43,152 nucleotides of DNA from CAYMTV01 sp964393525 (GCA_964393525.1 CAYMTV010000007.1:1-43152), one strand, 5' to 3'; shown: positions 16,855 to 25,971, counted from the stretch's first letter. Translations and numbers: made by a program. Notes: a model not told the origin generated them from the sequence alone.

Positions 16855-18067
16855 TTATTAAACGCTCCTTGCCTTTTATTTCAATACCCTCAACCAAGGT
16901 AATCTTCAAAGGTAAGAATAACCCTTTTTCTACCAATTGCTTAAGACTTGATGTAGGAGAAAGATATAAACTCTCCGATATTACTTGTTTGAGCTTGCCT
17001 TGATCCACTTTGCCTTTTTTTGGAATAAGTTTTAGCTCTAAAAGTGGGAGAATTCTATCCCGATACTCCACCTCATAAATATGGAGTTGATACAAAGGTT
17101 CAATTAAGTCTTGAACTACCATCAAAGCTTTCTCAATAAGTTGTGGGTGAATAATTGTCCCCGCAATCTTCACAAAATCAGTCTGCATTCTGCCCAAAAG
17201 CTCAAGGGTAACTTTTTGCCCGCAAGGGCAATTTTCATCCCGGATTATTGCCTGATTCCCGGATTTATACCTGATAACTGGAAAAGCGCTTTTTTGTAAG
17301 CTGGTTAAAATTAATTCCCCATCTATGGCTTCCCCATAGATTCCCGGGTAAAAATGAAAAAATCTGGGGTCTTTTTTGTAAGATAAGTATTGGCATCTAT
17401 AACCTAAAGACCTTCCTTCAGCGGAACCGGATGCAAAATTGAAATAGGCATTAGGAAAATTTTTTTTGAAATAATCAAAGCGCAATCTTGAGGTATATTC
17501 AGCACTTAGTGAAATGTATTTTATTTTTTTTAAATCATAAACTTCTTTTAAGTAAGGAATAAAAAGGTAGAGTAAGCTCGGGGTGGTTTCAATCCCGTCT
17601 ACTTTAACACTTGCGGCAATTCTGGAAGATACAGCTAAGTTACCCGCATCACCCACGCACCTTAATAGAAAGTCTTTAACCTCTCTTCTGTAGACATCCC
17701 ATCTTAAATATATTTGATAAGCACTTAAAAGGTAAAATAACTTTTTGACTTTATTTTGGAGTAAGATATTTTTTTGGATTTGATAGGCTTCTCTGTCAAG
17801 CGGATCCATCAAAACCATTAAAGGATTATGCGCCGTTCCTGAGGAAACTTTAACCATAGATATTTTATTTGAAGGTAGAAAAACTCTTTTTAAGGGTGGA
17901 GTTTTTTCTATCTCATCCCGGGTCAAAAACGGCAGTGACTTAAAAGTCTCCAAATTAAACTTGCTAAATTTAATTTTTGAATACTTTTTTTTGTAAAAGG
18001 ATGCATAGGGGTTTTTTATTGCAAAATCAAAGATCTTTTTGATTTTGTTGAACTGTTTGGGCGGCAT
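16838..18067 (-). CDS. Adenylate-forming enzyme, phenylacetate-CoA ligase (PaaK)-like
   Basis: 409 residues. The AMP-binding loop is present in modified form (VKVSSGTAHNPLM, residues about 72-84; usual SSGTTGxP). Further PaaK features are GELILTSLQKSAFPVIRYKS, the CPCG motif in DENCPCGQKV, and LLGRMQTDFVKIAGTIIHPQ near 285-315. The family activates a carboxylate with ATP and usually transfers it to CoA. The gene starts directly after the stop of the ABC binding-protein gene and is the last of the four-gene operon, so it may act on what the transporter brings in, or modify a surface molecule. The loss of the second Thr/Gly of the loop makes activity uncertain. Confidence 0.75.
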   Translation of the reverse strand: MPPKQFNKIKKIFDFAIKNPYASFYKKKYSKIKFSKFNLETFKSLPFLTRDEIEKTPPLKRVFLPSNKISMVKVSSGTAHNPLMVLMDPLDREAYQIQKNILLQNKVKKLFYLLSAYQIYLRWDVYRREVKDFLLRCVGDAGNLAVSSRIAASVKVDGIETTPSLLYLFIPYLKEVYDLKKIKYISLSAEYTSRLRFDYFKKNFPNAYFNFASGSAEGRSLGYRCQYLSYKKDPRFFHFYPGIYGEAIDGELILTSLQKSAFPVIRYKSGNQAIIRDENCPCGQKVTLELLGRMQTDFVKIAGTIIHPQLIEKALMVVQDLIEPLYQLHIYEVEYRDRILPLLELKLIPKKGKVDQGKLKQVISESLYLSPTSSLKQLVEKGLFLPLKITLVEGIEIKGKERLIISHLN

Positions 18068-19069
18068 TTACTTTAACTTTTGTGCAATTGATTCATCTAT
18101 AAATTGTTCAGGCTTGTAGTCTGAAGGTATTTTACTTTTAGTATCATATTTTTTAATCTTATCAAGCGTTTCAACAACGTAAGCTACTTCTGGTATAAAA
18201 CGTAGGTTGTCAGTTGCCTTAATATATGATTCATAAATCTCAGTTGCGGAAGCCTCATCTAACTGGTAGTCTTCCTGCAGTAATTTGATTGTTTCTTGCC
18301 TATGCTCCCTTATGTAGCTAATGGCTTTTTTAAGAGCTTTGACTACTTTCTCAGCAGCCGGCTTTCGATTTTGCAGTATATCATCCCTGGTGATCACTCC
18401 AGCGGGTGCATAAAAATCTTTATCTTTGGAAGACTCATAAACTATCTTAATGCCATTTTTTTCAAACTCTTTTCTAGCTTCCACAAAAGCAGGTAGAAAT
18501 ACAAAGCCAGCAGCATCCACCTCTCCTTTCAAAAGCATTGGCAGCTTTGCCTCATTGGCACCAGCCTGAACAAACTTGACTTTATCCGGGTCAAGGTTAA
18601 GTTTTTGAGCGGCGGTAATTCCATAGTAATGATCCTCCCCCCCTAAACGGAATACAGCAATTCTTTTAATATCTTTAGGGTCGTCCTTAGCAATTACCAC
18701 ATACGGGTCATTATTTAAAACTCCGGCTATCCATTTAAGTTGCCCTCCCTGGGTTGATGCTGCAATATAGGTATTTAAAGTAGTAACCATAAAATCAAAT
18801 TGCTTGGCAATCAAAGCTTGTGCGCCTTGGGTTAAAAACTCCCCAACTTCAACATCTAAACCTTCTTCGGCAAAAAAGCCTTGTTTCTTGGCTACCCTTA
18901 CAGGAAGGCCACGGATTGGGACATGTGGGATGCCAATTTTTACTTTCTCCTGAATTTGGGGTGTTTTGGAAGGTGAAATTTTAGCAGGGGATTTTTGATT
19001 ATTATAGGTTACAAAACCCAGAAGACTAATAATTAAAACTACTAGGATTAGTATAAAGGGTTTTTTCAT
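18068..19069 (-). CDS. ABC transporter substrate-binding protein, NMT1/SsuA/ThiY-like
   Basis: About 333 residues from the ATG at 19069 (MKKPFILILVVLIISLLGFV), chosen because it gives a clean signal/anchor; longer starts add 12 basic residues. No lipobox Cys follows, so it is probably held by an uncleaved N-terminal helix. The mature part shows the periplasmic-binding fold of the NMT1/THI5 group: KVKIGIPHVPIRGLPVRVAK, KQGFFAEEGLDVEV, ALIAKQFDFMV, and AKLPMLLKGEVDAAGF. Relatives bind taurine, alkanesulfonates, nitrate, or pyrimidine thiamine precursors; the ligand here cannot be told. Gene order ATPase-permease-binding protein fits the importer. Confidence 0.85.
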   Translation of the reverse strand: MKKPFILILVVLIISLLGFVTYNNQKSPAKISPSKTPQIQEKVKIGIPHVPIRGLPVRVAKKQGFFAEEGLDVEVGEFLTQGAQALIAKQFDFMVTTLNTYIAASTQGGQLKWIAGVLNNDPYVVIAKDDPKDIKRIAVFRLGGEDHYYGITAAQKLNLDPDKVKFVQAGANEAKLPMLLKGEVDAAGFVFLPAFVEARKEFEKNGIKIVYESSKDKDFYAPAGVITRDDILQNRKPAAEKVVKALKKAISYIREHRQETIKLLQEDYQLDEASATEIYESYIKATDNLRFIPEVAYVVETLDKIKKYDTKSKIPSDYKPEQFIDESIAQKLK

Positions 19070-19125
19070 TTTTTGCATTCTAATTTTCATTAGCCTCAAA
19101 GTCAAGAGGGAAAGTCACAATCTTA

Positions 19126-19887
19126 TTATTCTATATCTTTAACAGGCCTCCAAGACTCAACTTTCTTTTCAAAAAACTGCAATATTTCTGTTAGGATTAC
19201 TCCAAAAAAAATAATAATTAAAATTGTTACCATTAGTTTGTCAGTTTGGAAAGTAGCCCCATAATAGTTAAGTAGATATCCTATGCCTCCTTGGGGTCCA
19301 TACAATTCGGCAATTATTATCCCAATTACTCCTCTTCCAATAGCTAGCCTTAAACCAGCTAAGATAAAGGGCGTGGAATAAGGTAGGGCTACAGTCCTAA
19401 AAGTTTGTAAATCATTTGCTCCAAAGGATTTGGCTACTTTAACAAGTTCCAAATCCGTATTTTTAATAGCAATAATTACGTTTATCAATATAGGAAAAAC
19501 TGCACCTAAAAAGACAACCAAAACCTTTGACCAAAGCCCAATCCCAAGCCATAGAATTATTAAAGGCAAAAGGGCAATTCTGGGGGTGATATAAAAGATA
19601 TTTATAAAAGGGTTTAACATCCGGTATAAACTCTTATACCAGCCAACTAAAATGCCTAATGTAATCCCTATGGCAACTGCTGCAAAATAACCAATAAAAA
19701 ACTCTTGGGCACTGATTAATAAATGCTCATAGATAAACCCGGTCCCAAATAATTCTTTTGCTGCCTCCCAAATAGCTGTTGGGAAACTTATAAATAAAGG
19801 GTTGACAATACCTGTTGAACCTACCCATTGCCAGATTAATAAAAAAATAGCTATAGAAATTAGAGGGATGACCTTAAATTTATCCAT
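19126..19887 (-). CDS. ABC transporter permease, SsuC/TauC/ThiX-like
   Basis: 253 residues with six TM helices of the BPD_transp_1 type. The cytoplasmic coupling segment (EAA loop) reads ELVKVAKSFGANDLQTFRTV then ALPYSTPFILAGLRLAIG, close to the consensus for this importer class, and the end is the usual LIIIFFGVILTEILQFFEKK followed by VESWRP. It lies 5 bases after the ATPase gene and 56 bases before the binding-protein gene. Confidence 0.9.
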   Translation of the reverse strand: MDKFKVIPLISIAIFLLIWQWVGSTGIVNPLFISFPTAIWEAAKELFGTGFIYEHLLISAQEFFIGYFAAVAIGITLGILVGWYKSLYRMLNPFINIFYITPRIALLPLIILWLGIGLWSKVLVVFLGAVFPILINVIIAIKNTDLELVKVAKSFGANDLQTFRTVALPYSTPFILAGLRLAIGRGVIGIIIAELYGPQGGIGYLLNYYGATFQTDKLMVTILIIIFFGVILTEILQFFEKKVESWRPVKDIE

Positions 19888-19892
19888 TATTT

Positions 19893-20642
19893 TTACCTAA
19901 CTTCCTCCATTATTAAAGTCCAAATCTGTTTTTGTAGCTGAATAAATCCAGTACTCATTTTGACCCGAATATCTCTTGGCCGGTTTATATTCACATTGAC
20001 TATTTTTTTAACTTTTCCAGGCCGATTGCTTAAAACCACTACCCTATCAGATAAATACACTGCCTCATCGATTTGGTGGGTTACAAATAAAACAGTTTTT
20101 TGATTTTTTTGCCAAAGATTTAACAATTCAACCTGCATTTGCTCTCTGGTTTGGGCATCTAAACTGGCAAAGGGTTCATCCATAAGTAAAATCTGCGGAT
20201 TAATTGCCAAGGCTCTGGCTAAATTAACCCTTTGCCTCATACCACCTGATAATTGGTGAGGGTAGAAACTTTCAAACCCTTTTAACCCCACCATACTTAT
20301 CAACTCATACCCAATTCTGTCTCTTTCTGCTTTTGAAACTCCATTTACCTCCAGTCCATAAACAATATTTCCTAAAACTTTTCTCCATGGTAAAAGTGAA
20401 GAACTTTGGAAAACAGTCCCAATAGGACCTCCATCTATTAAGATAGTCCCGGAATTTGGTCTTACTAAACCATTAATGCAATATAAAAGAGTTGTTTTCC
20501 CACAACCGCTTGGACCAACGATAGAAACAAACTCCCCCTTTTTTATATTAAGGCTGACCTTATCAAGGGCTGATAAGTCCTTTCTACCCGCTTTATATTT
20601 AACACTCAAGTTCTTTAAGCTTAATTTATGCCTGTTTTGCAT
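19893..20642 (-). CDS. ABC transporter ATPase, SsuB/TauB/ThiZ-like
   Basis: 249 residues from the ATG at 20642. This start is preferred over one 8 codons upstream because the promoter's -10 box ends only 10 nt before it. Walker A GPSGCGKTT (about 43-51), Q-loop GTVFQSSSLLPWRKV, signature LSGGMRQRVNLARAL, Walker B ILLMDEPFASLD and switch His in LFVTHQIDEAVYLSDR are all intact, so it should be an active ATPase. The sequence style is that of nitrate/sulfonate/taurine importers. It heads the operon with permease, binding protein and the PaaK-like enzyme. Confidence 0.92.
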   Translation of the reverse strand: MQNRHKLSLKNLSVKYKAGRKDLSALDKVSLNIKKGEFVSIVGPSGCGKTTLLYCINGLVRPNSGTILIDGGPIGTVFQSSSLLPWRKVLGNIVYGLEVNGVSKAERDRIGYELISMVGLKGFESFYPHQLSGGMRQRVNLARALAINPQILLMDEPFASLDAQTREQMQVELLNLWQKNQKTVLFVTHQIDEAVYLSDRVVVLSNRPGKVKKIVNVNINRPRDIRVKMSTGFIQLQKQIWTLIMEEVR

Positions 20643-20652
20643 ATTGTGGAGG

Positions 20653-20680
20653 ATTATACAATACATTAACCCCTTGACAA
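20653..20680 (-). promoter_or_regulatory. Promoter of the ABC-transporter operon
   Basis: On the minus strand TTGTCA (20680-20675), 16-nt spacer, TATAAT (20658-20653). The ATG at 20642 follows 10 nt after the -10 box, so the leader is nearly absent. Confidence 0.7.
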
Positions 20681-20829
20681 CTAAATGCCAGTCTGGTTAA
20701 AGTAGATAATCAGAGTTCAGTTTTAAATGTAGCTGGATTCTTCTGGGTGTTTTGCCCAAACAATTTAAAAGCAGGCGGACTTAAACTTTCTGATGTCCCC
20801 TCACTAAGGAATTATCTTTTTAGTTTAGA

Positions 20830-20892
20830 GACAAGTCGCAAGAGACAAGGGTTCAGTTTTGTTTTTTTGTCCCTTATCGCTTGACTCTTGTC
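20830..20892 (+). repeat. Imperfect 22-bp inverted repeat with T-rich centre
   Basis: Arms at 20830-20851 and 20871-20892 match at about 17 of 22 positions (start GACAAG, end AAGGG), with a 19-nt T-rich loop. It fills most of the gap in front of the O-antigen-ligase-like gene. The rest of the gap (20681-20829) shows nothing recognisable. Confidence 0.6.
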
Positions 20893-20903
20893 ACTATCTT
20901 GAT

Positions 20904-23192
20904 ATGAGACATCAGATTTCTGCCTATTTGGATCGTGCTATAACTACACTACTTTTGGTAGTTGTTGGACTCACTCCCTTAATCTTTACTGAACTTACAA
21001 CCGACTTTTTTGAGCTGCCTAAACTGGCATTTCTTTCAATCTCTACTTTAATTTTGGCTGTTTTTTGGAGCCTGTCCTGGGTTATCAAAGGCAAGGTTAC
21101 ACTTACCCGTACTCCGATTGATCTTCCGCTTTTGATGCTTTTAATAGTTATTTTAGTCTCAACCTTCTTTTCAAGTTCAAGCTATGTTTCAATTTTTGGT
21201 AACTTTCCCAGGGTTCACGGCTCAAGCCTTGCCTGGATTACTTATATTATTTTTTACTTTGTAACCATCTCACACCTTAGGACAATTGGCCAGCTGAAGT
21301 CTTTATACTATGTTTTATTGGGCTCGGCCGCAGTAGTCTCGGCTATCAGCCTTCTGTCATTTTTTGGAATTTACTTGCCTTTGGCCTTTGCAAAGGCTCC
21401 GGCATTTTCCCCGACCGGATCAATCTTTTCAACGGTTTCGCTTTTGATACTGCTTTTGCCTTTACCGATACTTTCTACTGTTAATAACAATAAATTCCTT
21501 CCCCAGCCCGCGGCTTTAGCCCTTTCAATATTATTTTTAGTAACCATTATCGTAATCGGCAACCCGCTTTACTACGCGATTGCCGCAGCTGTAGTTGGAG
21601 TAAGCCTATTTGTCTCAAATAGGGGGAAACTTAGAAGATCAATCCCACTGCTTGGTATTTTGGCAGCAGTGGTAGTGGTAGTCTTGATCTTAACCAGGCT
21701 TCCCTTACCCGGAAGTGTAAATATCATCAAACAGAAAAAAGATAATTTCCCAAAGGAAGTCCAGCTTGGTTTTATGAGCAGCTGGAAGGTAGCGGTTTCA
21801 AGCTTTCGGGATAAACCATTTTTAGGCAGTGGTCCTTCCACCTTTAAATTTGATTTCACCTCCTACAAGCCGGTAGAACACAACGCATCAAGGTTCTGGA
21901 ATTTCAATTTTGAAAACGCCCACAATGAATTTTTGCAGGTTTTAGCCGGAATGGGGCTTTTGGGGCTTTTGGGGCTGATCTTTTTATCTTTAATAGTTGT
22001 CAATTTTTCAGTCAAGAGTATCCGCGAGATCACCGAGGTGCAAGATCCTCAGGGTGAATGGAATAATTTCTTAACCTTATCTTTGGCAGTAAGCGCGCTT
22101 GCTGCAGTCGCCTTAATGCTGCTGCACTTTTCTACGATAGTCTCGATTGTTGCTTCTTTGGTTATTTTAGCCATGTTGATGGCTGCCCAAAAAGGAGTAC
22201 GGGGTAAGATCCAGGAGCTGACAGTTGGCATCAAAACATCAACCATGACTGATTCCGGGTTGATTGTCGGGGATGCCTTGCCGATCATTCTTTTTATCCC
22301 GATTATTATTCTTGTAATCTACTCCTTGTGGAATGGCGTTATGATTCTTCGGGCAGATTTCTACCACCGCCTGGCCTTAAAATCAGTCAGTACAAGCGGC
22401 AAGGATGTTTATGATAATTTGGTTGCAGCAGAAAGATTAAATCCAAGGGTGGATTTATACAGAATCGACCTGGCTAATACCAACTTTGCTCTGGCAAATG
22501 CTATCGCTTCCCAAAAAGGACCAACTGAAAGCTCCCCCGGAGGATCTTTGACTGATGAGGACAAAAGAACCATTCAGCAATTACTGTCCCAGGCAATCAA
22601 CGAGGCCAGGGCAGCTGTTACCATATCCCCCAGGAGTGCCTCCAATTGGGAACTTTTAGCCGCAATCTACCGGCAGATCTCCGGAGTTGCCCAGAATGCT
22701 TTATCTTTCTCTCTAGATGCTTATGGCAGAGCTATTCAAAGAGATCCCTTAAATCCGATTTTGAGATTAAATGTTGGCGGAGTTTATTACTCCATCAAAA
22801 ACTATGACCTGGCCATCAGATTTTTCACTGATGCCGCCAACCTAAAACCGGACTATGCCAATGCTTACTACAATCTTTCAATAGCCCTACGGGACAAAGG
22901 AGATTTAATAGGTGCCCAAGCCACTGCTGAAAGGGTTGTTCAACTTTTGCAATCTGATACCAAAAACCCGGATTATAAAACAGCCTCAGATTACCTGGCT
23001 GATCTTAAAGCCAGAATTGCTACTGGTTCGGCTTCTCAACAAGCTAATATCCCTCCGGCGGCCCAAGTTACTTCAGCTTTGCAGCAGGAAAATTTGCCAA
23101 ATGTCTTGGATGATGAGCTAAAGGAAAAACCCCAGGTAGCTACCCCGCCGGCTGTCAGAAACAGACAATCCCCACAACCTTCCCCTAGATAA
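20904..23192 (+). CDS. O-antigen ligase/polymerase (Wzy_C)-like membrane protein with C-terminal TPRs
   Basis: 762 residues from the ATG at 20904; a longer frame adds 15 residues that lie in the upstream inverted repeat. About twelve TM helices, with the outer loop between them holding the Wzy_C signature: KVAVSSFRDKPFLGSGPSTF then the HNEFLQVLAGMGLLGLLGL motif (conserved His-Asn-Glu-Phe). After the last TM (near residue 480) come TPR-like helices (VYYSIKNYDLAIRFFTDAAN, YANAYYNLSIALRDKGDLIG) and a Gln/Pro-rich tail. Members polymerise or ligate lipid-linked glycans at the outer face of the membrane, or attach glycans to proteins. The TPR fusion is common in CPR and related lineages and may hold a protein acceptor. 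Confidence 0.85.
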   Translation: MRHQISAYLDRAITTLLLVVVGLTPLIFTELTTDFFELPKLAFLSISTLILAVFWSLSWVIKGKVTLTRTPIDLPLLMLLIVILVSTFFSSSSYVSIFGNFPRVHGSSLAWITYIIFYFVTISHLRTIGQLKSLYYVLLGSAAVVSAISLLSFFGIYLPLAFAKAPAFSPTGSIFSTVSLLILLLPLPILSTVNNNKFLPQPAALALSILFLVTIIVIGNPLYYAIAAAVVGVSLFVSNRGKLRRSIPLLGILAAVVVVVLILTRLPLPGSVNIIKQKKDNFPKEVQLGFMSSWKVAVSSFRDKPFLGSGPSTFKFDFTSYKPVEHNASRFWNFNFENAHNEFLQVLAGMGLLGLLGLIFLSLIVVNFSVKSIREITEVQDPQGEWNNFLTLSLAVSALAAVALMLLHFSTIVSIVASLVILAMLMAAQKGVRGKIQELTVGIKTSTMTDSGLIVGDALPIILFIPIIILVIYSLWNGVMILRADFYHRLALKSVSTSGKDVYDNLVAAERLNPRVDLYRIDLANTNFALANAIASQKGPTESSPGGSLTDEDKRTIQQLLSQAINEARAAVTISPRSASNWELLAAIYRQISGVAQNALSFSLDAYGRAIQRDPLNPILRLNVGGVYYSIKNYDLAIRFFTDAANLKPDYANAYYNLSIALRDKGDLIGAQATAERVVQLLQSDTKNPDYKTASDYLADLKARIATGSASQQANIPPAAQVTSALQQENLPNVLDDELKEKPQVATPPAVRNRQSPQPSPR

Positions 23193-23198
23193 TTTTAG

Positions 23199-23269
23199 TG
23201 GACTTGCCGGGAATCGAACCCGGAATTGTACAATGCGAATGTACCGGTATGCCGTTTACCTACAAGCCC
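23199..23269 (-). tRNA. tRNA-Ala (anticodon CGC)
   Basis: Folds as a 71-nt cloverleaf: acceptor GGGCTTG/CAAGTCC with the G3:U70 pair that marks alanine tRNAs, D-stem GGTA/TACC, anticodon stem GTACA/TGTAC around the loop TTCGCAT (anticodon CGC, reads GCG), T-arm CGGG with loop TTCGATT. Discriminator A73; CCA is not encoded. The D-loop is short (7 nt) but contains GG. Confidence 0.85.
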
Positions 23270-23509
23270 AAAGGATCATTGAAAGCAGCGACCCACTTTG
23301 CGGCCAAAAGTACACAAAACTCTTGCAATTATACCTCCTAAAGAACTAGATTTAAATTATATGATGCCACCTTAATCTTAAACTAGATTATGAATATTTG
23401 GCATCGAGCAGCTCTGCCTTTTTAGCTTCTTGGCTGGAGTTTGTAGATTGGTATTTTGTATTTATCAAGACTGCTCTGGAAGTATATTTAATGGTCTTGT
23501 TTCGACGAG
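23270..23509. other. Spacer between the two tRNA-Ala genes
   Basis: About 240 bases with no convincing reading frame. I see no clear terminator here, so the two tRNAs could be one transcript from the upstream tRNA-Ala(GGC) side. Confidence 0.4.
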
Positions 23510-23582
23510 TGGACCGTACCGGATTCGAACCGGTGACCTTCGCTATGCCATAGCGACGCTCTACCAACTGAGCCAACGGCCC
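23510..23582 (-). tRNA. tRNA-Ala (anticodon GGC)
   Basis: 73-nt cloverleaf: acceptor GGGCCGT/ACGGTCC with G3:U70, D-stem GCTC/GAGC with loop AGTTGGTA, anticodon stem TCGCT/AGCGA with loop ATGGCAT (anticodon GGC, reads GCC/GCU), T-arm ACCGG/CCGGT with loop TTCGAAT. A73, no encoded CCA. A TATAAT on the minus strand at 23602-23597 lies 14 nt upstream of the 5' end; its -35 is weak. Confidence 0.95.
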
Positions 23583-23685
23583 ATTTTAACTGTCAAATTA
23601 TACTATCCTTTTCTTCTCTCTTCCAGTCTTCTCTTGAAAAGATTCTCTCTAAACCCACCTTCCTTAGTAAATTTATCTTTACCCC

Positions 23686-24636
23686 TTACTTTTTACTAAA
23701 GTAATCAAACACGTCCTTGGAAATTTGCCCCAGAAGCTCTATCCCATCATCTTCAAACTGCAAGTCTTGGCTTAAAAGTACAATTGCATAGGGTTTTCCG
23801 GGGATAAATACAATTCCCCCGTCATGCCTTATCCTAGGAAGTTCAGCAGTTTTATGGGCAATTTTGAGTACCTGCTTGGCACTTTGAGTCCCCTCCTTTA
23901 TTTCTACATCAGCTGGCAATTTTGAGGGAATTCTGTTGTTTATTTTGGATTTAGAAAGAAGTTCGATAATCTTTTCTGAGGCCTGTTTTGAAACAATTTC
24001 ACCCCGGTAAAGTTTTTCAAAATAAAGAGCAATGTCAGAAGCACTGGTTGTGATTGGGTCTTTTATTGAAGTTTGAGAGGCGCCGATTTTTCTTGCCTGT
24101 TCTCTGACTTTCTCCCAGCCAATTTTCTCGGCCAGCATTATCGAAGCATAATTGTCTGAAATGGTCGCAATACGGGAAAGGATTGAAGATACTTTATGAC
24201 TGATTTCCTCCTGATCCTTGTTATAACCAAAGTCCTCAAACCCTAAAACTTTTTTTAAATGCTCTTGACTCACGGTAATCACCTGATCTTCTTTGAGTCT
24301 GCCATTTTCTATCTCTTCAAAAGCTGCAGCCAGCAAAAATAGTTTATATAAAGAGGCTGCCGGAAAAGGCTTATCCTCATTTATTGAAAACTTTCTTTCA
24401 CCGGAAGATAAATCGGTTATAACTACCGCAAATTCACCCTTTTGGCCCTGCAACTTACCCTTGATAATCTTATTTAAGTCCTGATCCACAAAATCAAATT
24501 CAAAGTAACTTGACAGGTCAACCATTATTCCCAAAGCTCTCCCTTGGAAGGGCTTAAAAAACTTGGAAAGGGTCACCAAAATTATGATCAAAAGTAAGCT
24601 ATAGAGGGCTATTTTGGTAGAAAACTTCATTCTCAA
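23686..24636 (-). CDS. Serine hydrolase of the class A beta-lactamase fold, membrane-anchored
   Basis: 316 residues. An N-terminal TM/signal (about 8-24) puts the enzyme outside the cell. Catalytic motifs are complete: Ser95-Leu-Tyr-Lys98 (SxxK), Ser160-Asp-Asn162 (SDN) and Lys262-Thr-Ala264 (KTG-like) followed by RIRHDGGIVF. The segment DPITTSASDIALYFEKLYRG is usual for this family. In CPR bacteria such proteins may be peptidoglycan-active (D,D-peptidase or esterase-like) rather than antibiotic resistance; the Glu of the omega loop of true beta-lactamases is not evident. It follows the LysM-M23 peptidase gene on the same strand across an AT-rich inverted repeat, which supports a cell-wall role. 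Confidence 0.85.
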   Translation of the reverse strand: MRMKFSTKIALYSLLLIIILVTLSKFFKPFQGRALGIMVDLSSYFEFDFVDQDLNKIIKGKLQGQKGEFAVVITDLSSGERKFSINEDKPFPAASLYKLFLLAAAFEEIENGRLKEDQVITVSQEHLKKVLGFEDFGYNKDQEEISHKVSSILSRIATISDNYASIMLAEKIGWEKVREQARKIGASQTSIKDPITTSASDIALYFEKLYRGEIVSKQASEKIIELLSKSKINNRIPSKLPADVEIKEGTQSAKQVLKIAHKTAELPRIRHDGGIVFIPGKPYAIVLLSQDLQFEDDGIELLGQISKDVFDYFSKK

Positions 24637-24644
24637 GAAAGTTA

Positions 24645-24746
24645 AAAATCAAAATCCAAAATTCAAAATTTCAACTCAAAATTAAAAATTTTAAATACTT
24701 TTAACTTTTTACTTGTACTTTTGACCTTTGACTTTTGAGTTTTGAA
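24645..24746. repeat. AT-rich imperfect inverted repeat between the M23 and beta-lactamase-fold genes
   Basis: Repeated blocks such as AAAATTCAAAATT on one side and CTTTTGAGTTTTGAATT on the other could form a long imperfect hairpin directly after the M23 stop codon. Similar composite elements follow rho and rpsA. Confidence 0.6.
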
Positions 24747-25871
24747 TTATTTTAGTATAGCTAATGGATTGACTGCTATACCTTTAAAGTGGATTTCAAA
24801 GTGGAGATGCACTCCAGTTGATCTGCCTGTTGTGCCCATCTGGCCTATTGCCTGGCCTCTTGTTATGGTTTGTCCAACTGAAACATAAACATTAGACAGG
24901 TGGGCATAAAGCGTTCTATAGCCATTGCCGTGATCTACAACTACCCTATTTCCATAACCATAATTATCCGGCCAGCCTGCAGTTATCACTGTTCCACCAT
25001 CAGAGGCAACTACAGCAGGCGCTGATCTGTTGGGCATATCTATGCCCGGGTGGTACCAGGCAAAGTACTGGGAGATTCCCTGGGTAGTTGTCGGCCAGAC
25101 AAAGCTGCCTCCTCCGGGTGCACTAAATGCCGGTGAAGAAGGCCCTTGGGCAATGTATTGGGGCTGACGCCTGGGTCTTGGGGTTGCTCTGGCCTCAGGA
25201 GGGCTGCCATCAGGGATAATCAGCACCTGTCCAACAGACAATTTAAAGTCATCCGGCACATCATTAAAGGGAAAATCTAAAATAGCCTGAGGCTCGGCCG
25301 AGTATTTTTTAGCAACCGACTCCAGGGTATCACCACTTTTGACAGTATGGGCAACTCCAGGAACAGGCAGGATTTTTAAAGTTTGTCCGGGTTTAACTGA
25401 GTGGATCGAATCCAAATCATTGGACCATTTAATTGTATCAACGTCAATCTTAAATTTCTCGGCAATTTGGGATAAGGTCTCACCGGTTTTAACCTCATAA
25501 TCCATAATTTCATCCCTGGGTTTTTCTGATTCTGAGGTTTTAAAATCAATAAAAGAATCAAGGCTGACTCCGGAAGCAAAAGGATCAAAGGTTTGGATCA
25601 ATCTGGGATCCTGCCCTCCAACTCCGGGAAAAGTTGAAGCGACAATCGCATCACTGCCTAAGACTCCCGAAGATATTACTCCAACCGAGGCTAAACCTAC
25701 CATTGAGGTATGCCAGACATGCTTTTGGAGTTTACCCCGCCGGTGCATTAAGACTTCAACCGTAGTGTTTTTAAAATGTTCAAAATAAATTCCGGCTGTC
25801 TTGGTTTTTCTGGATTGGTAAATAATCAGGAATTTGAGCAGGGATTTAAGATCGTCAGACGGAGAATTCAT
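24747..25871 (-). CDS. Secreted murein endopeptidase: two LysM domains and an M23 peptidase domain
   Basis: 374 residues. After a basic N-terminus and a hydrophobic stretch (about 55-80) there are two LysM modules (YEVKTGETLSQIAEKFKIDV, about 125-169; HTVKSGDTLESVAKKYSAEP, about 175-220), a Pro/Arg-rich linker, then the M23/LytM domain (about 257-374). Zinc ligands are intact: His274 and Asp278 in WYHPGIDM, and His357 in VHLHFEIH with His355 catalytic; LYAHLS also matches. The protein should bind peptidoglycan through LysM and cut peptide cross-links. The N-terminus before the hydrophobic part is longer than usual, so a later start is possible. Confidence 0.9.
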   Translation of the reverse strand: MNSPSDDLKSLLKFLIIYQSRKTKTAGIYFEHFKNTTVEVLMHRRGKLQKHVWHTSMVGLASVGVISSGVLGSDAIVASTFPGVGGQDPRLIQTFDPFASGVSLDSFIDFKTSESEKPRDEIMDYEVKTGETLSQIAEKFKIDVDTIKWSNDLDSIHSVKPGQTLKILPVPGVAHTVKSGDTLESVAKKYSAEPQAILDFPFNDVPDDFKLSVGQVLIIPDGSPPEARATPRPRRQPQYIAQGPSSPAFSAPGGGSFVWPTTTQGISQYFAWYHPGIDMPNRSAPAVVASDGGTVITAGWPDNYGYGNRVVVDHGNGYRTLYAHLSNVYVSVGQTITRGQAIGQMGTTGRSTGVHLHFEIHFKGIAVNPLAILK

Positions 25872-25971
25872 GGGCGACGGATACCCAAAGCAAAAGCTTT
25901 TGGCCGGTTCCCATTTTAGCAGGTATTATATGAACGATGTCAAGTTGACAGGGGATGATACTGGAATATAG

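Noticed and set aside
23388..23576. Open frame (MAQLVERRYGIAKVTGSNPV...)
   Set aside because: It covers the tRNA-Ala(GGC) gene; this peptide is a well known false translation of a tRNA.
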